A DNA stretch of 64,000 nucleotides from Paenalcaligenes niemegkensis. Its GTDB lineage: Bacteria > Pseudomonadota > Gammaproteobacteria > Burkholderiales > Burkholderiaceae_B. The DNA lies in the NCBI RefSeq assembly GCF_022230885.1, contig NZ_JAKGCT010000004.1:1736001-1800000 (forward strand), written 5' to 3'. Below the pieces are notes generated by a model. That model was not told where the DNA came from, ran no database searches, and saw only the letters and a list, made by a program, of their open reading frames with translations. This document shows positions 1-9,364 of the stretch, piece after piece. The first letter of the stretch is position 1; the number at the start of each line of letters is the position of its first letter. Made by a program: the position numbers and the translations under genes.

Positions 1-2
1 TC

Positions 3-527
3 CATTTTGCGGGTAAGTCCATTGCACACCTGCCTTCATTTAAACGGGCGCGTCTGGGCATAGGGTATGTGCCACAGGGGCGTGATGTGTTTCCACGCAT
101 GAGCGTAGAAGAGAACCTAAAGGTAGGTGAGTCACTGAGTAATAAGGTAGCAACCAGTAAATACGACGAGATTTACAGCTACTTTCCCATTCTGGCTGAA
201 CGACGCAAACAAGCCGCTGGGACACTTTCAGGTGGTCAACAACAGCAATTAGCGATTGGGCGAGTGCTGATTGCCTCGCCATCCTTAATTTTGCTTGATG
301 AGCCCTCTGAAGGGATTCAGCCATCCATTGTGAAAGATATCGCCCGCCTAATGGTGAAGTTGAACCAGTCCCAAGGTTTAACCGTAGTCTTCGTTGAACA
401 GAATTTAGAAATGATTCAGTCCATGGCACAGCGCTGCTATGTGATGGATAAAGGTCAATTCACGGAAGAACTGGATCCTTCCGAGTTGCATGATCCAAAA
501 GTTGTGAAACGGTGTCTGTCAATCTGA
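3..527 (+). CDS. Urea/short-chain amide ABC transporter ATP-binding protein, UrtE/FmdF-like (5' partial)
   Basis: The reading frame is open from base 3, so the gene starts upstream of the window; 174 residues remain. It is the second ATPase of a branched-chain amino acid-type (HAAT) importer. Visible motifs are GYVPQGRDVFPRMSVEENL near the start (Q-loop region), the ABC signature TLSGGQQQQLAIGRVL, the Walker B stretch LILLDEPSEGIQPSIV and the H-loop-like region VVFVEQNLE. The EGIQPSI wording is typical of UrtE. Only 35 bases separate its stop from the FmdA-type amidase, so the pair probably belongs to an amide uptake and hydrolysis operon like fmdDEF-fmdA. Whether the ligand is urea or formamide cannot be told from this piece. 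Confidence 0.9.
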   Translation, partial: HFAGKSIAHLPSFKRARLGIGYVPQGRDVFPRMSVEENLKVGESLSNKVATSKYDEIYSYFPILAERRKQAAGTLSGGQQQQLAIGRVLIASPSLILLDEPSEGIQPSIVKDIARLMVKLNQSQGLTVVFVEQNLEMIQSMAQRCYVMDKGQFTEELDPSELHDPKVVKRCLSI

Positions 528-562
528 CAGCCCCAACACTCTCAGACTATCAAGGAGTAATT

Positions 563-1560
563 ATGTCTTGGTTCGAAACATCGCTGATGGCACGCAAAGG
601 GGTCGCGGGCGGGCAAGCTCGATCTGAACACCGCATTGATGAAGCCCGTCAAGGGAAATACCACTATGTTTACGGCCCCTATGTGGACCCTATTCTCCAT
701 GTAGAGCCAGGGGCGGTTTTAGAAATAGAAACACACGACGCTTTTGAAGGGGCCTTAGCAACAGAGCAGTGCGTACCAAGTGAAAAACTTAATTTCCCAT
801 TTCTCAATCCTCAAAACGGCCCTATCTATATAGAGGGTGCTGAAAAAGGCGATTGCTTAGCTGTTTATATCAAAAAAATTGTTCCACGCGGCCCACAGCC
901 CTGCGGTACTACAGCGATGATTAACGGATTTGGTGGCTTAGTGGGTACTGCTGACACTGCCATACTTAACGCGCCCTTGCCGGAGCGCGTAAAAAGGTAA
1001 ATGTAGACGCCGTTAAAGGCGTGCAGTGGACAGACTCCATTACACTGCCGTACGAGCCTTTTATTGGCTCTATTGGTGTGTCACCCGAGATTGAGGCGAT
1101 TAGCGCATTAGTACCTGATTACTATGGGGGTAACTTGGATGTACCTGATGTGGCTCCAGGCGCTATTCTCTATCTACCAGTACAAACCAAAGGCGCGTAC
1201 TTGTACTTAGGTGACTGCCACGCTGCACAAGGTGATGGTGAGTTATGTGGTGTAGCCATTGAGCACCCCACTACCACCACCATTCAGGTGGATTTAATCA
1301 AAAACATGCACCTAACCAACCCCCGTCTAGAAAATGAGACGTTTTACATGAGCATGGGTTCTGCACGCCCCATGGAAGACGCTGCACGTCGCGCCTATTG
1401 TGACTTGGTACGTTGGTTAGCTGCTGACTTTGGTTTTTCAGAAATCGATGCGTATATGCTATTAACCCAAGCTGGTCGAGTGCGCTTAGGTAACATGGTT
1501 GACCCCAAATACACCTTGGGTGCTTCCATTCTAAAGAGCATTGTTGGCCAAGCTCGCTAA
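563..1560 (+). CDS. fmdA: Formamidase/acetamidase family protein, one apparent frameshift
   Basis: Hydrolyses a short amide (formamide or acetamide) to ammonia and the acid. The start at 563 has a good AAGGAG ribosome site at 552-557. The first part (563-1000) carries family stretches GPYVDPILHVEPGAVLEIET and PEKGD-like EKGDCLAV; the second (from about 1003) carries VSPE, GDCHAAQGDGELCG and a C-terminal MLLTQAG..RLGNMVDPKYT. The frame breaks at the A-run 991-995: a sixth A would give a continuous 332-residue protein reading ERVKKVNVDAVKGVQWTD. This fits the window-wide pattern of shortened homopolymers, so the gene is probably intact in the organism. It follows the transporter ATPase by 35 bases. 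Acetamidase versus formamidase is not resolved. Confidence 0.85.
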
Positions 1561-1565
1561 ACAAT

Positions 1566-1597
1566 ACAGCGATCAATGATCGCTCATTGACCGCTGT
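1566..1597. terminator. Hairpin between fmdA and ffh
   Basis: ACAGCG pairs with CGCTGT and TCAATGA with TCATTGA, giving a long stem around a TCGC loop just after the amidase stop. There is no T-run directly behind it, but it sits between two converging genes, so it could terminate either transcript. Confidence 0.5.
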
Positions 1598-1626
1598 GTG
1601 TTTGTTAAACCGTGATGCGGTCTGCT

Positions 1627-1645
1627 ACCGTCTTACGGTTTTTTT
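1627..1645 (+). terminator. Short rho-independent terminator after the amidase gene
   Basis: A 5-bp stem ACCGT/ACGGT with a 3-base loop is followed by seven T residues (1639-1645). The T-run overlaps the last codon and stop of ffh on the other strand. Confidence 0.5.
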
Positions 1646-3074
1646 ATCGCCGTCCACGAAAGCCTTTACCCATTCCGCCTAAGCCACCCATGCCCCCCAT
1701 ACCAGCCATGGACCGCATCATCTTGGCCATGCCACCGCCTTTCATTTTCTTCATCATGCCTTGCATCTGGTCGTATTGCGAAAGCAGGCGATTGACTTCT
1801 TGTACGGAGACGCCGGCACCGGTTGCAATACGACGCTTGCGCGAAGCTTTGAGCAGGTCCGGCTTGGAGCGCTCAAGCGGGGTCATGGAACTGAGGATGC
1901 CTTCGGTGCGGCGTAGTTGCTTCTCGGCCTCACCGCCCTGCAACTGCGAGGCTGCCTGAGCGAACTGGGCCGGGAGCTTTTCAAGCAACGAGCCCATATC
2001 ACCCATTTTTTTGACTTGCTGCAGTTGATCCCGAAAATCGTTCAGATCGAAGCGATCACCCGCTTTGATCTTTTTGGCCATTTTCTCGGCGTCAGCCACA
2101 TCAATATTGCGCTGGGCCTGCTCGACCAAGGAGACAATATCGCCCATCCCCAAAATGCGCTGAGCCATACGCTCCGGGTGAAAAGGCTCAAGGCCATCAA
2201 GCTTTTCTGACACCCCCACGAACTTCAGAGGCTTACCCGTGATGTGGCGCACAGAAAGCGCAGCGCCCCCACGGGCATCACCGTCAAGCTTCGTCAGCAC
2301 AACGCCCGTTAAGGGCAGCGCTTCACCAAAAGCCTTTGCCACATTGACAGCATCTTGTCCTTGCATGGCGTCAACGACAAACAAGGTTTCGATGGGGTTC
2401 AGCGCCTGATGCAGTTGCTGAATCTCTTGCATCATGGCTTCATCTACACCCAGGCGGCCCGCCGTATCGACGATAAGCACGTCGTAGTGATGGCGTTTGG
2501 CGTGATCCAGCGCCCTATTAGCGATGGCCACTGGCTTTTCCGTAGTGTCAGTGGGCAGGAAGTCGACGCCAACTTGCGCGGCAACTGTTTTTAGCTGCTC
2601 GATAGCCGCAGGCCGATACACGTCAGCACTGACCACCAGGACTTTTTTCTTGCCCGATTTTTTACCATTTTGCGTATGGCCACCTTCGTGCAGCCATTTG
2701 GCCAGCTTAGCCGTCGTGGTGGTTTTACCTGCCCCCTGTAAACCCGCCATCAGCAGTACAGCAGGCGGCTGCGTCGCCAGGGAGAGCTCAGACGCCTCGA
2801 CCCCCAGGTCGGCACCCATCAATGAAGTGAGCTCTTGGTGAACCGCGCCTACAAGAGCCTGCCCCGGATTCAACGAGTCGGCAACCTCGCTACCCAAGGC
2901 ACGCTCTTTAACTTTAGAAATGAAGTCGCGCACAACGGGTAAAGATACATCGGCCTCGAGTAGGGCCATACGTACCTCACGCAGCATATCCTGCGTGTTT
3001 GCTTCCGTCAGGCGAGCCTGTCCACGCATTGTTTTTACAACACGCGTCATACGTTGAGTAAGATTTTCGAACAT
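1644..3074 (-). CDS. ffh: Signal recognition particle protein Ffh (SRP54)
   Basis: GTPase that binds 4.5S RNA and signal peptides and delivers ribosomes to FtsY at the membrane. The 476-residue length is normal. N domain occupies about residues 1-90; the G domain has the P-loop GLQGAGKTTTTAKLA near 111-125, DTAGRLGVDEAMM near 200, TKLDGDARGG near 260; the methionine-rich M domain ends in MMKKMKGGGMAKMMRSMAG followed by a Gly/Met tail. Divergent from the ccsA-like gene, with about 106 bases between them holding both promoters. This pairing of ffh with a CcsA-like gene is common in proteobacteria. Uninterrupted. Confidence 0.98.
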   Translation of the reverse strand: MFENLTQRMTRVVKTMRGQARLTEANTQDMLREVRMALLEADVSLPVVRDFISKVKERALGSEVADSLNPGQALVGAVHQELTSLMGADLGVEASELSLATQPPAVLLMAGLQGAGKTTTTAKLAKWLHEGGHTQNGKKSGKKKVLVVSADVYRPAAIEQLKTVAAQVGVDFLPTDTTEKPVAIANRALDHAKRHHYDVLIVDTAGRLGVDEAMMQEIQQLHQALNPIETLFVVDAMQGQDAVNVAKAFGEALPLTGVVLTKLDGDARGGAALSVRHITGKPLKFVGVSEKLDGLEPFHPERMAQRILGMGDIVSLVEQAQRNIDVADAEKMAKKIKAGDRFDLNDFRDQLQQVKKMGDMGSLLEKLPAQFAQAASQLQGGEAEKQLRRTEGILSSMTPLERSKPDLLKASRKRRIATGAGVSVQEVNRLLSQYDQMQGMMKKMKGGGMAKMMRSMAGMGGMGGLGGMGKGFRGRR

Positions 3075-3180
3075 AACGCTGGTTTCGCTTAAACTAGTAA
3101 ATCGTCGGGATGACAGAATAAGAATAAAATACCCGGTTTCAGGGTTTATCCCTGTAAGGTTTTATCGACTGTCGGAAATT

Positions 3181-4032
3181 ATGTCTGCAAGCATTGTATT
3201 TCACTTGCTCGCCGCACTGGCGTATATCGTGTTAACGATTATGTTGTGGCGTCCTATTACCCAAGGTAGCCAGCAACCCGTGCTAAGTGGCCCAAGCCGT
3301 ATTGCGTTACTAGCGGCAATTGTGGTGCACGGCGCGGGGCTGTTGTTAACCATTATATTGCCACAAGGCTTGCATTTGGGCTGGGCATTAGCGCTTTCAG
3401 CCGCTATTTGGCTAGGAATGGTGGTGTTCTGGTTTGAAAGCCTGTTTTTACGGCTGGATAGCCTGCTTCTTATTTTACTACCGGCGTCAACTCTTGTAAG
3501 CCTTGCTGCTGTACTTTTCCCGCAGGGTGCCATTGTGCATCACGGTGATAGCGAATGGCTACGCGCCCATTTGCTTGTGGCTATGGCCGCCTACGGCTTA
3601 ATTACCGTTGCAGCGTTGCACGCTATTCTGATGACAGCCCTAGACCGCCAGCTACACCATCCGGCCCAGCAAGAAGAAGATCCCGGCATATTTTATCGCG
3701 CTCTCGATGTCATGCCACCCTTGCTCGTACAGGAAGAACTGCTGTTTCGCTTGGTACGTATCGGCTTTGCGGTACTGACCTTGACCGTGCTTTCCGGTAT
3801 TGCAGTGTCCCTGCATATCGACGGACGCTTTTTACCTCTTGACCATAAAACCGTATTTACACTGCTGTCGTGGTTTACGCTGGGCGCCCTGTTGCTAGGG
3901 CGCCGTATGCGAGGTTGGCGAGGCAAGGTTGCCCTTCGCTGGACACTTGTGGGTTTTGCGTTCCTCTTACTATCGTATTCGGGCACCCGTTTTGTATTAG
4001 ACGTTATTTTGCAGCGAGGAACAATTGGCTAA
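3181..4032 (+). CDS. CcsA/YpjD-like cytochrome c assembly family membrane protein
   Basis: A 283-residue multi-span inner membrane protein with about eight hydrophobic segments. Conserved-looking histidines lie in VVHGAGLLLTI (about 55), HLLVAMAAYGLITVAALHA (about 130-150) and LDHKTVFTLLSWF (about 223), as expected for the CcsA/HemX family of heme-handling proteins. E. coli YpjD, encoded next to ffh, is the nearest well-known relative. The function of the YpjD branch is not firmly established; a role in heme or cytochrome handling is inferred from the family. It overlaps the next gene by 8 bases. Confidence 0.85.
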   Translation: MSASIVFHLLAALAYIVLTIMLWRPITQGSQQPVLSGPSRIALLAAIVVHGAGLLLTIILPQGLHLGWALALSAAIWLGMVVFWFESLFLRLDSLLLILLPASTLVSLAAVLFPQGAIVHHGDSEWLRAHLLVAMAAYGLITVAALHAILMTALDRQLHHPAQQEEDPGIFYRALDVMPPLLVQEELLFRLVRIGFAVLTLTVLSGIAVSLHIDGRFLPLDHKTVFTLLSWFTLGALLLGRRMRGWRGKVALRWTLVGFAFLLLSYSGTRFVLDVILQRGTIG

Positions 4033-4279
4033 GTTATTTATCTGGATCGTCGTTATATTGGCGGTATTAATGGTGGCTCGGGTGTTGTCGTTTGCCAAAG
4101 CCAAACGCAATGCGCCACCTGATCAACGTCCCCAAAACAACCGTTTTCAAAAAGGGGCGACCGAACCGATGGTACGCTGCGCTCATTGCGGCGTCTATTT
4201 ACCACGCTCGGAAGCACTAATGAGCAACCACCACACCTGGTGCAGCCTAGAGCATGCCAAGCATGGGCCACGAAAATAG
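4025..4279 (+). CDS. PP0621 family protein: membrane-anchored small zinc-ribbon-like protein
   Basis: An 84-residue protein: an N-terminal transmembrane segment (LFIWIVVILAVLMVARVLSF), a basic linker, then a C-terminal motif VRCAHCGVYLPRSEAL with HHTWCSLEHA, whose CxxC plus C/H set suggests metal binding. This architecture, placed between a CcsA-like gene and ampD, is the PP0621 family found in beta- and gammaproteobacteria. Function unknown. Overlaps both neighbours, so the three genes form one transcription unit. Confidence 0.85.
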   Translation: MAKLFIWIVVILAVLMVARVLSFAKAKRNAPPDQRPQNNRFQKGATEPMVRCAHCGVYLPRSEALMSNHHTWCSLEHAKHGPRK

Positions 4280-4873
4280 TCCCGCCCTGAAGCTGGGTAG
4301 TGACGGCTGGCTACTTCAAAACAGCATCGCCAGCCATGCCCCTTCGCCCAACTTCGATGTGCGTCCGGAGGGTTCTGAGATCGACCTGCTGGTGATCCAT
4401 AACATCAGCTTGCCCCCCAATGTATTCACTGGCACGGCCATTATCGATTTTTTCAGAATAAGCTCGATATTGGTGCTCACCCATGGTTTGAAAACATACG
4501 TGGCATGAAAGTCTCGGCTCACTTTCTAATACGGCGTGATGGCAGCATCGTGCAGTTTGTCTCTACCCTTGACCGCGCCTGGCATGCAGGAAAATCCAGC
4601 TTCAACGGTCGTACGGCCTGCAATGACTTTTCTATAGGGATAGAACTTGAGGGTAGCGATTATGTTGCATTCGAAACACCCCAATATTTCAGCCTCAAAC
4701 TGTTAAGTCAAGCAGTTGCCTATCGTCACCCCCTGCGAGCTGTACGTGGACACGAACATATCTCGCCTGAGCGCAAGACCGATCCCGGCCCTTGCTTTGA
4801 CTGGCAGCGCTATCTCGCTGATACAGAATGGCCGGAGACGCTCTTTCCCTTATCAGAGCAACCGAAACTTTAG
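4254..4873 (+). CDS. ampD: 1,6-anhydro-N-acetylmuramyl-L-alanine amidase AmpD, one apparent frameshift
   Basis: Cytoplasmic zinc amidase that removes the peptide from anhydro-muropeptides in cell-wall recycling; its loss derepresses AmpC in species with AmpR. The zinc ligands are present: His in LLVIHNIS, His in VRGHEHIS and Asp in RKTDPGPCFDW; SAHFLIRRDG, RAWHAG and IGIELEG are also typical. The frame breaks at the T-run 4448-4453; a seventh T gives DFFQNKLDIGAHPWFENIRG and a 206-residue protein. A start at 4263 is equally possible. Terminal gene of the ccsA-like/PP0621/ampD unit. A real frameshift would remove both C-terminal ligands, but the homopolymer pattern makes an assembly error more likely. 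Confidence 0.9.
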
Positions 4874-4898
4874 GCAGGCCCAAGCTTATACCGCTTGC

Positions 4899-6008
4899 CT
4901 ACTTGCGGTACAAAAAATCTCTGTTGATATCCGCCAGGGTGGCGCAACCACATAAAGCCATCGCGACCTCAAGCTCAGTGCGCAATATATGCAATACGTG
5001 TGCTACTCCGGGAGCTCCTGCCGCTGCAAGTCCATATATGTAGGGCCGGCCGATCAACACCGCAGAGGCCCCCAGTGCCAAGGCAATAAATATGTCTGTA
5101 CCTCGATGTATTCCGCCGTCAAACAACACCGGCATCCTACCCCCGACTTCATCAACAACCGCAGCCAAGGCATCGAGCGGCGAAATCGCCGCATCGAGCG
5201 TCCTTCCCCCATGATTAGATACCACGAGCCCCTTAACGCCCAATGCCATCGCACGACGCGCGTCAGTAGCGCGTAAAATGCCTTTGAGTAACACAGGCAG
5301 ATGCGTTGCAGCCACAATACGCTCCACATCTTCCCATGTAGCGGCATGCTCTACCAGGCCCGACCCAAACACCGGGCTCGTCCCTGCAGCACCGGGCGCA
5401 ACTGACATGGACTTGAAGGCGCTTAAATTGACCGCTGAGACTCCGATCGGAAGCACAAACTGAGCTCGTTGCTCTCGATTGCGTATTCCGTTGACTGGCG
5501 CATCGACAGTGAGCACGATTGCCTCGTAACCTGCCGACTCGACATCGTTAAGCAAGCGTATCGACGCTTCGCGATCAGCCTGCTTATACCATTGAAACCA
5601 AAGGGGCCCATGAGCCTGATGAGCGACCTCGTGCAACGCCACACTGGATTGCATGCTTAAAACCATGGTGGCCTGCATTGCTGATGCCGCGAGTACGGTT
5701 GCCAATTCGCCGTTCCGATGCGCAAGCTGTTGATAAGCGATAGGAGCCAGCAAAATGGGATAGGCCATTTCCTGGTCCAACAGTCGAGAGCGGGTATGCC
5801 CACCGCTAAGCTTGTTCAACACTGCAGGCACTAGCTGAAACTGGTTAAAGGCCTGTCTGTTGCGCTGTATCGCAAACTCATCAGCCGCTCCGCCACTAAA
5901 GAAAGCCCATGCCTGCGCAGTTAACCGTTCTTTTGCATAGGGAATGTAATCATCCACACAAACGATATCAGAGGGAATTTGTTGCAAAGGTTCAAGAGTT
6001 AATGCCAT
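4899..6008 (-). CDS. FMN-dependent alpha-hydroxy-acid oxidase/dehydrogenase (LldD family)
   Basis: A 369-residue TIM-barrel flavoprotein oxidising an L-2-hydroxy acid such as lactate. Family stretches: YPILLAPIAYQQLAH, the FMN/substrate region WFQWYKQADREAS, LPVLLKGIL with the active-site Lys, VSNHGGRTLDAA with the catalytic His, VLFDGGIHRGTDIFIALALGA and IGRPYIYGLA. Starts 12 bases after the PiuC gene stops, so it is co-transcribed with the iron-uptake genes. That context is also seen with some lactate-oxidase-like genes next to piuC. The substrate is not identified; hydroxy acids could be released from siderophores, but that is speculation. Confidence 0.85.
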   Translation of the reverse strand: MALTLEPLQQIPSDIVCVDDYIPYAKERLTAQAWAFFSGGAADEFAIQRNRQAFNQFQLVPAVLNKLSGGHTRSRLLDQEMAYPILLAPIAYQQLAHRNGELATVLAASAMQATMVLSMQSSVALHEVAHQAHGPLWFQWYKQADREASIRLLNDVESAGYEAIVLTVDAPVNGIRNREQRAQFVLPIGVSAVNLSAFKSMSVAPGAAGTSPVFGSGLVEHAATWEDVERIVAATHLPVLLKGILRATDARRAMALGVKGLVVSNHGGRTLDAAISPLDALAAVVDEVGGRMPVLFDGGIHRGTDIFIALALGASAVLIGRPYIYGLAAAGAPGVAHVLHILRTELEVAMALCGCATLADINRDFLYRK

Positions 6009-6019
6009 AAACAGTAGCC

Positions 6020-6698
6020 TTAGATATCAGCCCATTCACGAATCAGGTTGTGATAAACGCCCGATAAACTCGCCAGCGCGGGGCTGTTAGCATCAACCGC
6101 TGCAATACCCTGAATTGACTGATCAAGCTCCCAGAGCATTGCCCGCTTATGGGCGTGACGAACCATGCTTTGACTCCAAAAAAGATGCCAAGCGCTCTCC
6201 CCGGGTAACGGGATTCACCCGGTGCAGGCTGGTTCCCGGATACACAACCAAATGCCCTGCCGGTAGCTTAATGCTTTGTGATCCGTATGTGTCCTCAATA
6301 ACCAACTCACCACCTTCATACTCAGAGGGATCGTTTAAGAACAAAGTACTGGAAATGTCCGTACGCACACGTTCGGTCGAGCCCGGCACAGCAAATATGG
6401 CGTTGTCTATGTGGCTACCGTATTCTCCCCCACCCTGATAACGATTAAAGCGAGGCGGTAAAATCTTGGCGGGTAAGGCTGCGGCAATAAAAGCCGGGTT
6501 GCTAGCAAGTACACTGACAACAAAATCACCCAGTTGCTTCGCTACAGCGTGATCAATAGGCAACTGCAGATTCGTTTTAACCCGACCTGCAATATAGCCA
6601 GCCGTGTTTTTTCCGTCCTCCCAGTCAGCGCCCCTTAAGTGTTGCTGGCAATCGGCTATCTGTTGGGCCGTTAGAACATCGGGAATAGTGATCAGCAT
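6020..6698 (-). CDS. piuC: PKHD-type Fe(II)/2-oxoglutarate hydroxylase PiuC/YbiX, one apparent frameshift
   Basis: Member of the PiuC family that accompanies catecholate TonB receptors. The Fe ligands HxD are visible in YGSHIDNAIF and the distal His in SLHRVNPVTRGERLASF, with the downstream Arg that binds 2-oxoglutarate. The frame breaks at the A-run 6178-6183 (six; seven expected). Restoring it yields SFFWSQSMVRHAHKRAML and WELDQSIQGI, and a total of 226 residues, the usual PiuC length. Lies between the Fiu-like receptor and the hydroxy-acid oxidase on the same strand, reproducing the fiu-ybiX association of E. coli. Substrate of the enzyme is unknown in the family. Confidence 0.9.
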
Positions 6699-6800
6699 AA
6701 ATAACCTATATAAATAAGCGTAGGAATCAGCGCGATTGCTCTAAGAGAAACACACCAGGGCAAGCAATAAAGCGAGAATTCACACTACACCGTACTATAA

Positions 6801-6816
6801 AATGCGGTAACGCATT
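6801..6816. repeat. Short inverted repeat upstream of piuC
   Basis: AATGCG and CGCATT, six-base arms around GTAA, lie in the 185-base gap between the TonB receptor and piuC. It could be an operator or the base of a second small hairpin; nothing in the sequence decides. Confidence 0.3.
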
Positions 6817-6837
6817 TGATGCAAGACAAATAATAAA

Positions 6838-6855
6838 GCCGCCCCAAAGGGCGGC
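6838..6855 (-). terminator. Terminator after the Fiu-like receptor gene
   Basis: GCCGCCC pairs with GGGCGGC around a four-base loop. Read on the minus strand the hairpin lies about 30 bases after the receptor stop and is followed by TTTATTATTTG, a usual rho-independent layout. PiuC may therefore have its own promoter or depend on partial read-through. Confidence 0.7.
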
Positions 6856-6883
6856 CGATCCACGAAGGTCTAGGGCACTACAC

Positions 6884-9068
6884 TTAATCGTATCGGTAAG
6901 TTGCGGTCAGCATGACCGAACGACCTGGTCCTACGTTAGCGAATAGGCCTACGTGCGAAGCATCATAGACACGGGTATCGCCAAGGTTATTCCCGTTTAA
7001 CTGTAAGGCTACGCTCTTATTCACGTCGTAACGAATCATCGCATCGTAAACAGTATGAGACGGCAGCTCTAAAGTATTTGCATCATTAACAAAGCGCTTA
7101 CCTACGTAGGTTGCACCGCCGCCAACAGTCCATTGAGGATGCACTTTATAAGTGCTCCATAAAGAAGCACTGTTTTTAGCGATAAACTTGATTTGTTTGC
7201 CACTAAAGTCGTTGTTCCCGCTGCGATACTCTTTGATTTTAGGATCTAAATGCGTATAGCCCGCCCATACATCCCATTTAGGTGTAATGGCTCCGGTGGC
7301 GCCCAACTCAATGCCTCGAACACGGTTGTTGCCAGACAGGCTCACATCGCCCGTAACAGGATCTGTAGAACGAGCATCAGTCTTCTTCGTTTCAAACAGT
7401 GCGGCTGTCAATGAGAGACGCTCGTTCATGACATCCCACTTGGTACCTAATTCCCATGAACGGCTTTTCTCGGGTTTAAGATCGCGAATAGTGGCGCCAC
7501 CTGCGGGGCCATCAGCGCCACCAGCCTGCCCCAGATTCTCACCGCCAGGGTTAGAAGAAGTACCGTAAGACAAGTAAATGGCTCCATTACGAACAGGTTT
7601 ATACACTACACCTGCCTGATAATTCCACATGTTGTCTTCACGTGAGATAGTTGTATTGTCCACTCTGAAATTCTCATAGCGAATACCACCATTTAAAGTC
7701 CATTGGTCATTTAACTCAACCGTATCAAAGACATAGGCAGACCTTGTCTTGATGTCGCCATCTTTTTTAAATTGGCATACGTTAAATTGGCTGTATATGG
7801 ACGATAAGGGTTAGGGTTCCAGAATGAATCAGTGTCCCCCCCGGAAGGCCACTCACAGCTTTGGAACTGACTTCTTCTTTACTGAACTCAAAACCCATTA
7901 CAACAGAATGCTTGAGAGAACCCGTTTGGAAACTACCAAATAAGTCGGTTTGATTAACCAGTGACTCGCTCTTGCGGTAACGTGCTCGATCGGCACGAGT
8001 GAATTGTAAATCGCCATCCTCCGCCGCGCATGAGCCACCAACACCCGCCGAACAATTGTCGAAGGAAGGCCGTGTGTATAAATAATGATTTAAGCTTTTG
8101 CCATAACGAGTAGTATTACGCACCGTGAATTTATCGTTCAGGTCGTGCTCAAGCATAGCTGTGGCCGTATCGAACTTATTCTCGCGGAAATCTACATTTT
8201 TGCGGCCATAGAAATTATCGCGATCTACTTTAATGGGCCTGATGCGATCAGGATTCGCAGCATTGCTAAAAGGTATTCCCCAGTCAGGCGTATCTTTATT
8301 CACAATGTGTGAATAGCTTAGAGTGACACGAGTAGGCGTGCCTAAACCAAAAGCCAAAGACGGTGCGATACCCAGGCGATCGAATTTAACAACATCGCGG
8401 CCCGGCATATCGCCGCCCATTTTCATGACGTTTAAACGGAAGGCTGCGGAATCAGTAAAAGCAAAGTTGCCATCGCCTGTTATACGATATTCTGAGTCGA
8501 TACCATAACCAGCGGAGCCTTCAAAAAAGTTATTTAAGTGCGGAGCTTTAGTAACCAGATTAATACTGCCTCCGGTACCACCACGACCTGTATAGGCCGA
8601 ACTTGGCCCTTTAATGACCTCGACCGACTCCAAATTGAAAGTCTCGTGTGAACCACGGGCATAGTCTCGTATACCGTCGATAAAAATATCGGTACTTGCC
8701 TCATAACCACGGATGAACGGCCGATCTCCCTGTGGTGTACCACCTTCCCCTGAACCCAAAGTAATGCCTGGTGTCGTGCGCAGCACATCTTGTAGCGATG
8801 AGGCACCACGATCTTTAATAAGTTCTTGAGGAATAACATTAACGGTACGAGGAGTATCCAAGAGTGGCGCCGTAAACTTCTTGGAAGAAGCTTCGTTCGC
8901 TTGGTAACCATCAATGGGGCCAGTGCCCTGAACCTCAATGGAGGGTAACTCGCGAACGGGATCTTCTTGAGCAGATACTGCAGCAGGTAGTGTAAGGGCT
9001 CCACCAATAGCCGCATACAACATACCCTGGCTAAACGAATGGGATACCGGTCGGCGGTAACGGGACAT
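6884..9068 (-). CDS. TonB-dependent catecholate siderophore receptor (Fiu/PiuA-like), two apparent frameshifts
   Basis: Outer-membrane receptor for ferric catecholates. A signal peptide (LYAAIGGALTLPAAVSAQ) is followed by a TonB-box-like LPSIEVQGTG, then the plug domain (TPRTVNVIPQELIKDRGA, RPFIRGYEAS, VEVIKGPSSAYTGRGGTGGS) and a beta-barrel ending in VMLTATYRYD with terminal aromatic residues. Two breaks lie close together: the C-run 7836-7842 (seven; eight expected) and the T-run 7763-7768 (six; seven expected). Correcting both restores DTDSFWNPNPYRPY..TYANLKKDGDIKTRSAYVFDTVE and about 728 residues. A Fur-like site lies upstream and piuC downstream, matching the fiu-ybiX pair. Confidence 0.9.
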
Positions 9069-9193
9069 CAGACTTCTCCAAAAAACAGCAACTCTACGGC
9101 GCCTTATTTTTTATTTACACGTGGGCAAAAAGTAAAAAACTTGCCTTGTGCTACGCCATATGCCGTAAATGTAAAGGAATAATTAAAAAACTA

Positions 9194-9212
9194 ATGAATA
9201 GTAATCATTCTT
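9194..9212 (-). promoter_or_regulatory. Candidate Fur box upstream of the Fiu-like receptor
   Basis: ATGAATAGTAATCATTCTT matches 12 of 19 positions of the consensus GATAATGATAATCATTATC, including the central TAATCATT. It lies about 130 bases before the receptor start in an AT-rich gap, as expected for iron repression. Confidence 0.6.
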
Positions 9213-9308
9213 ATTACGAATTGCAAACCCGCTTGTATCCGCTTCACAAAACGTGGCGTAATTTTAACGATACTTCGTAGCATTTCTTATTGCTTGAGTT
9301 CTGAACGC

Positions 9309-9339
9309 AAAAAAGGTGGCTGATTTCAGCCACCTTTTT
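9309..9339. terminator. Strong bidirectional terminator downstream of htpG
   Basis: A-run, then GGTGGCTGA pairing with TCAGCCACC across a two-base loop, then a T-run. It lies 26 bases after the htpG stop and works for minus-strand htpG. Confidence 0.9.
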
Positions 9340-9364
9340 ACGCTTTAACAGGAAATCAAAGAGT

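Noticed and set aside
991..1000. Programmed frameshifting to explain the split amidase and other split genes
   Set aside because: The same one-base contraction occurs in eighteen unrelated families, including ones where frameshifting is not known; no slippery-plus-structure arrangement is shared.
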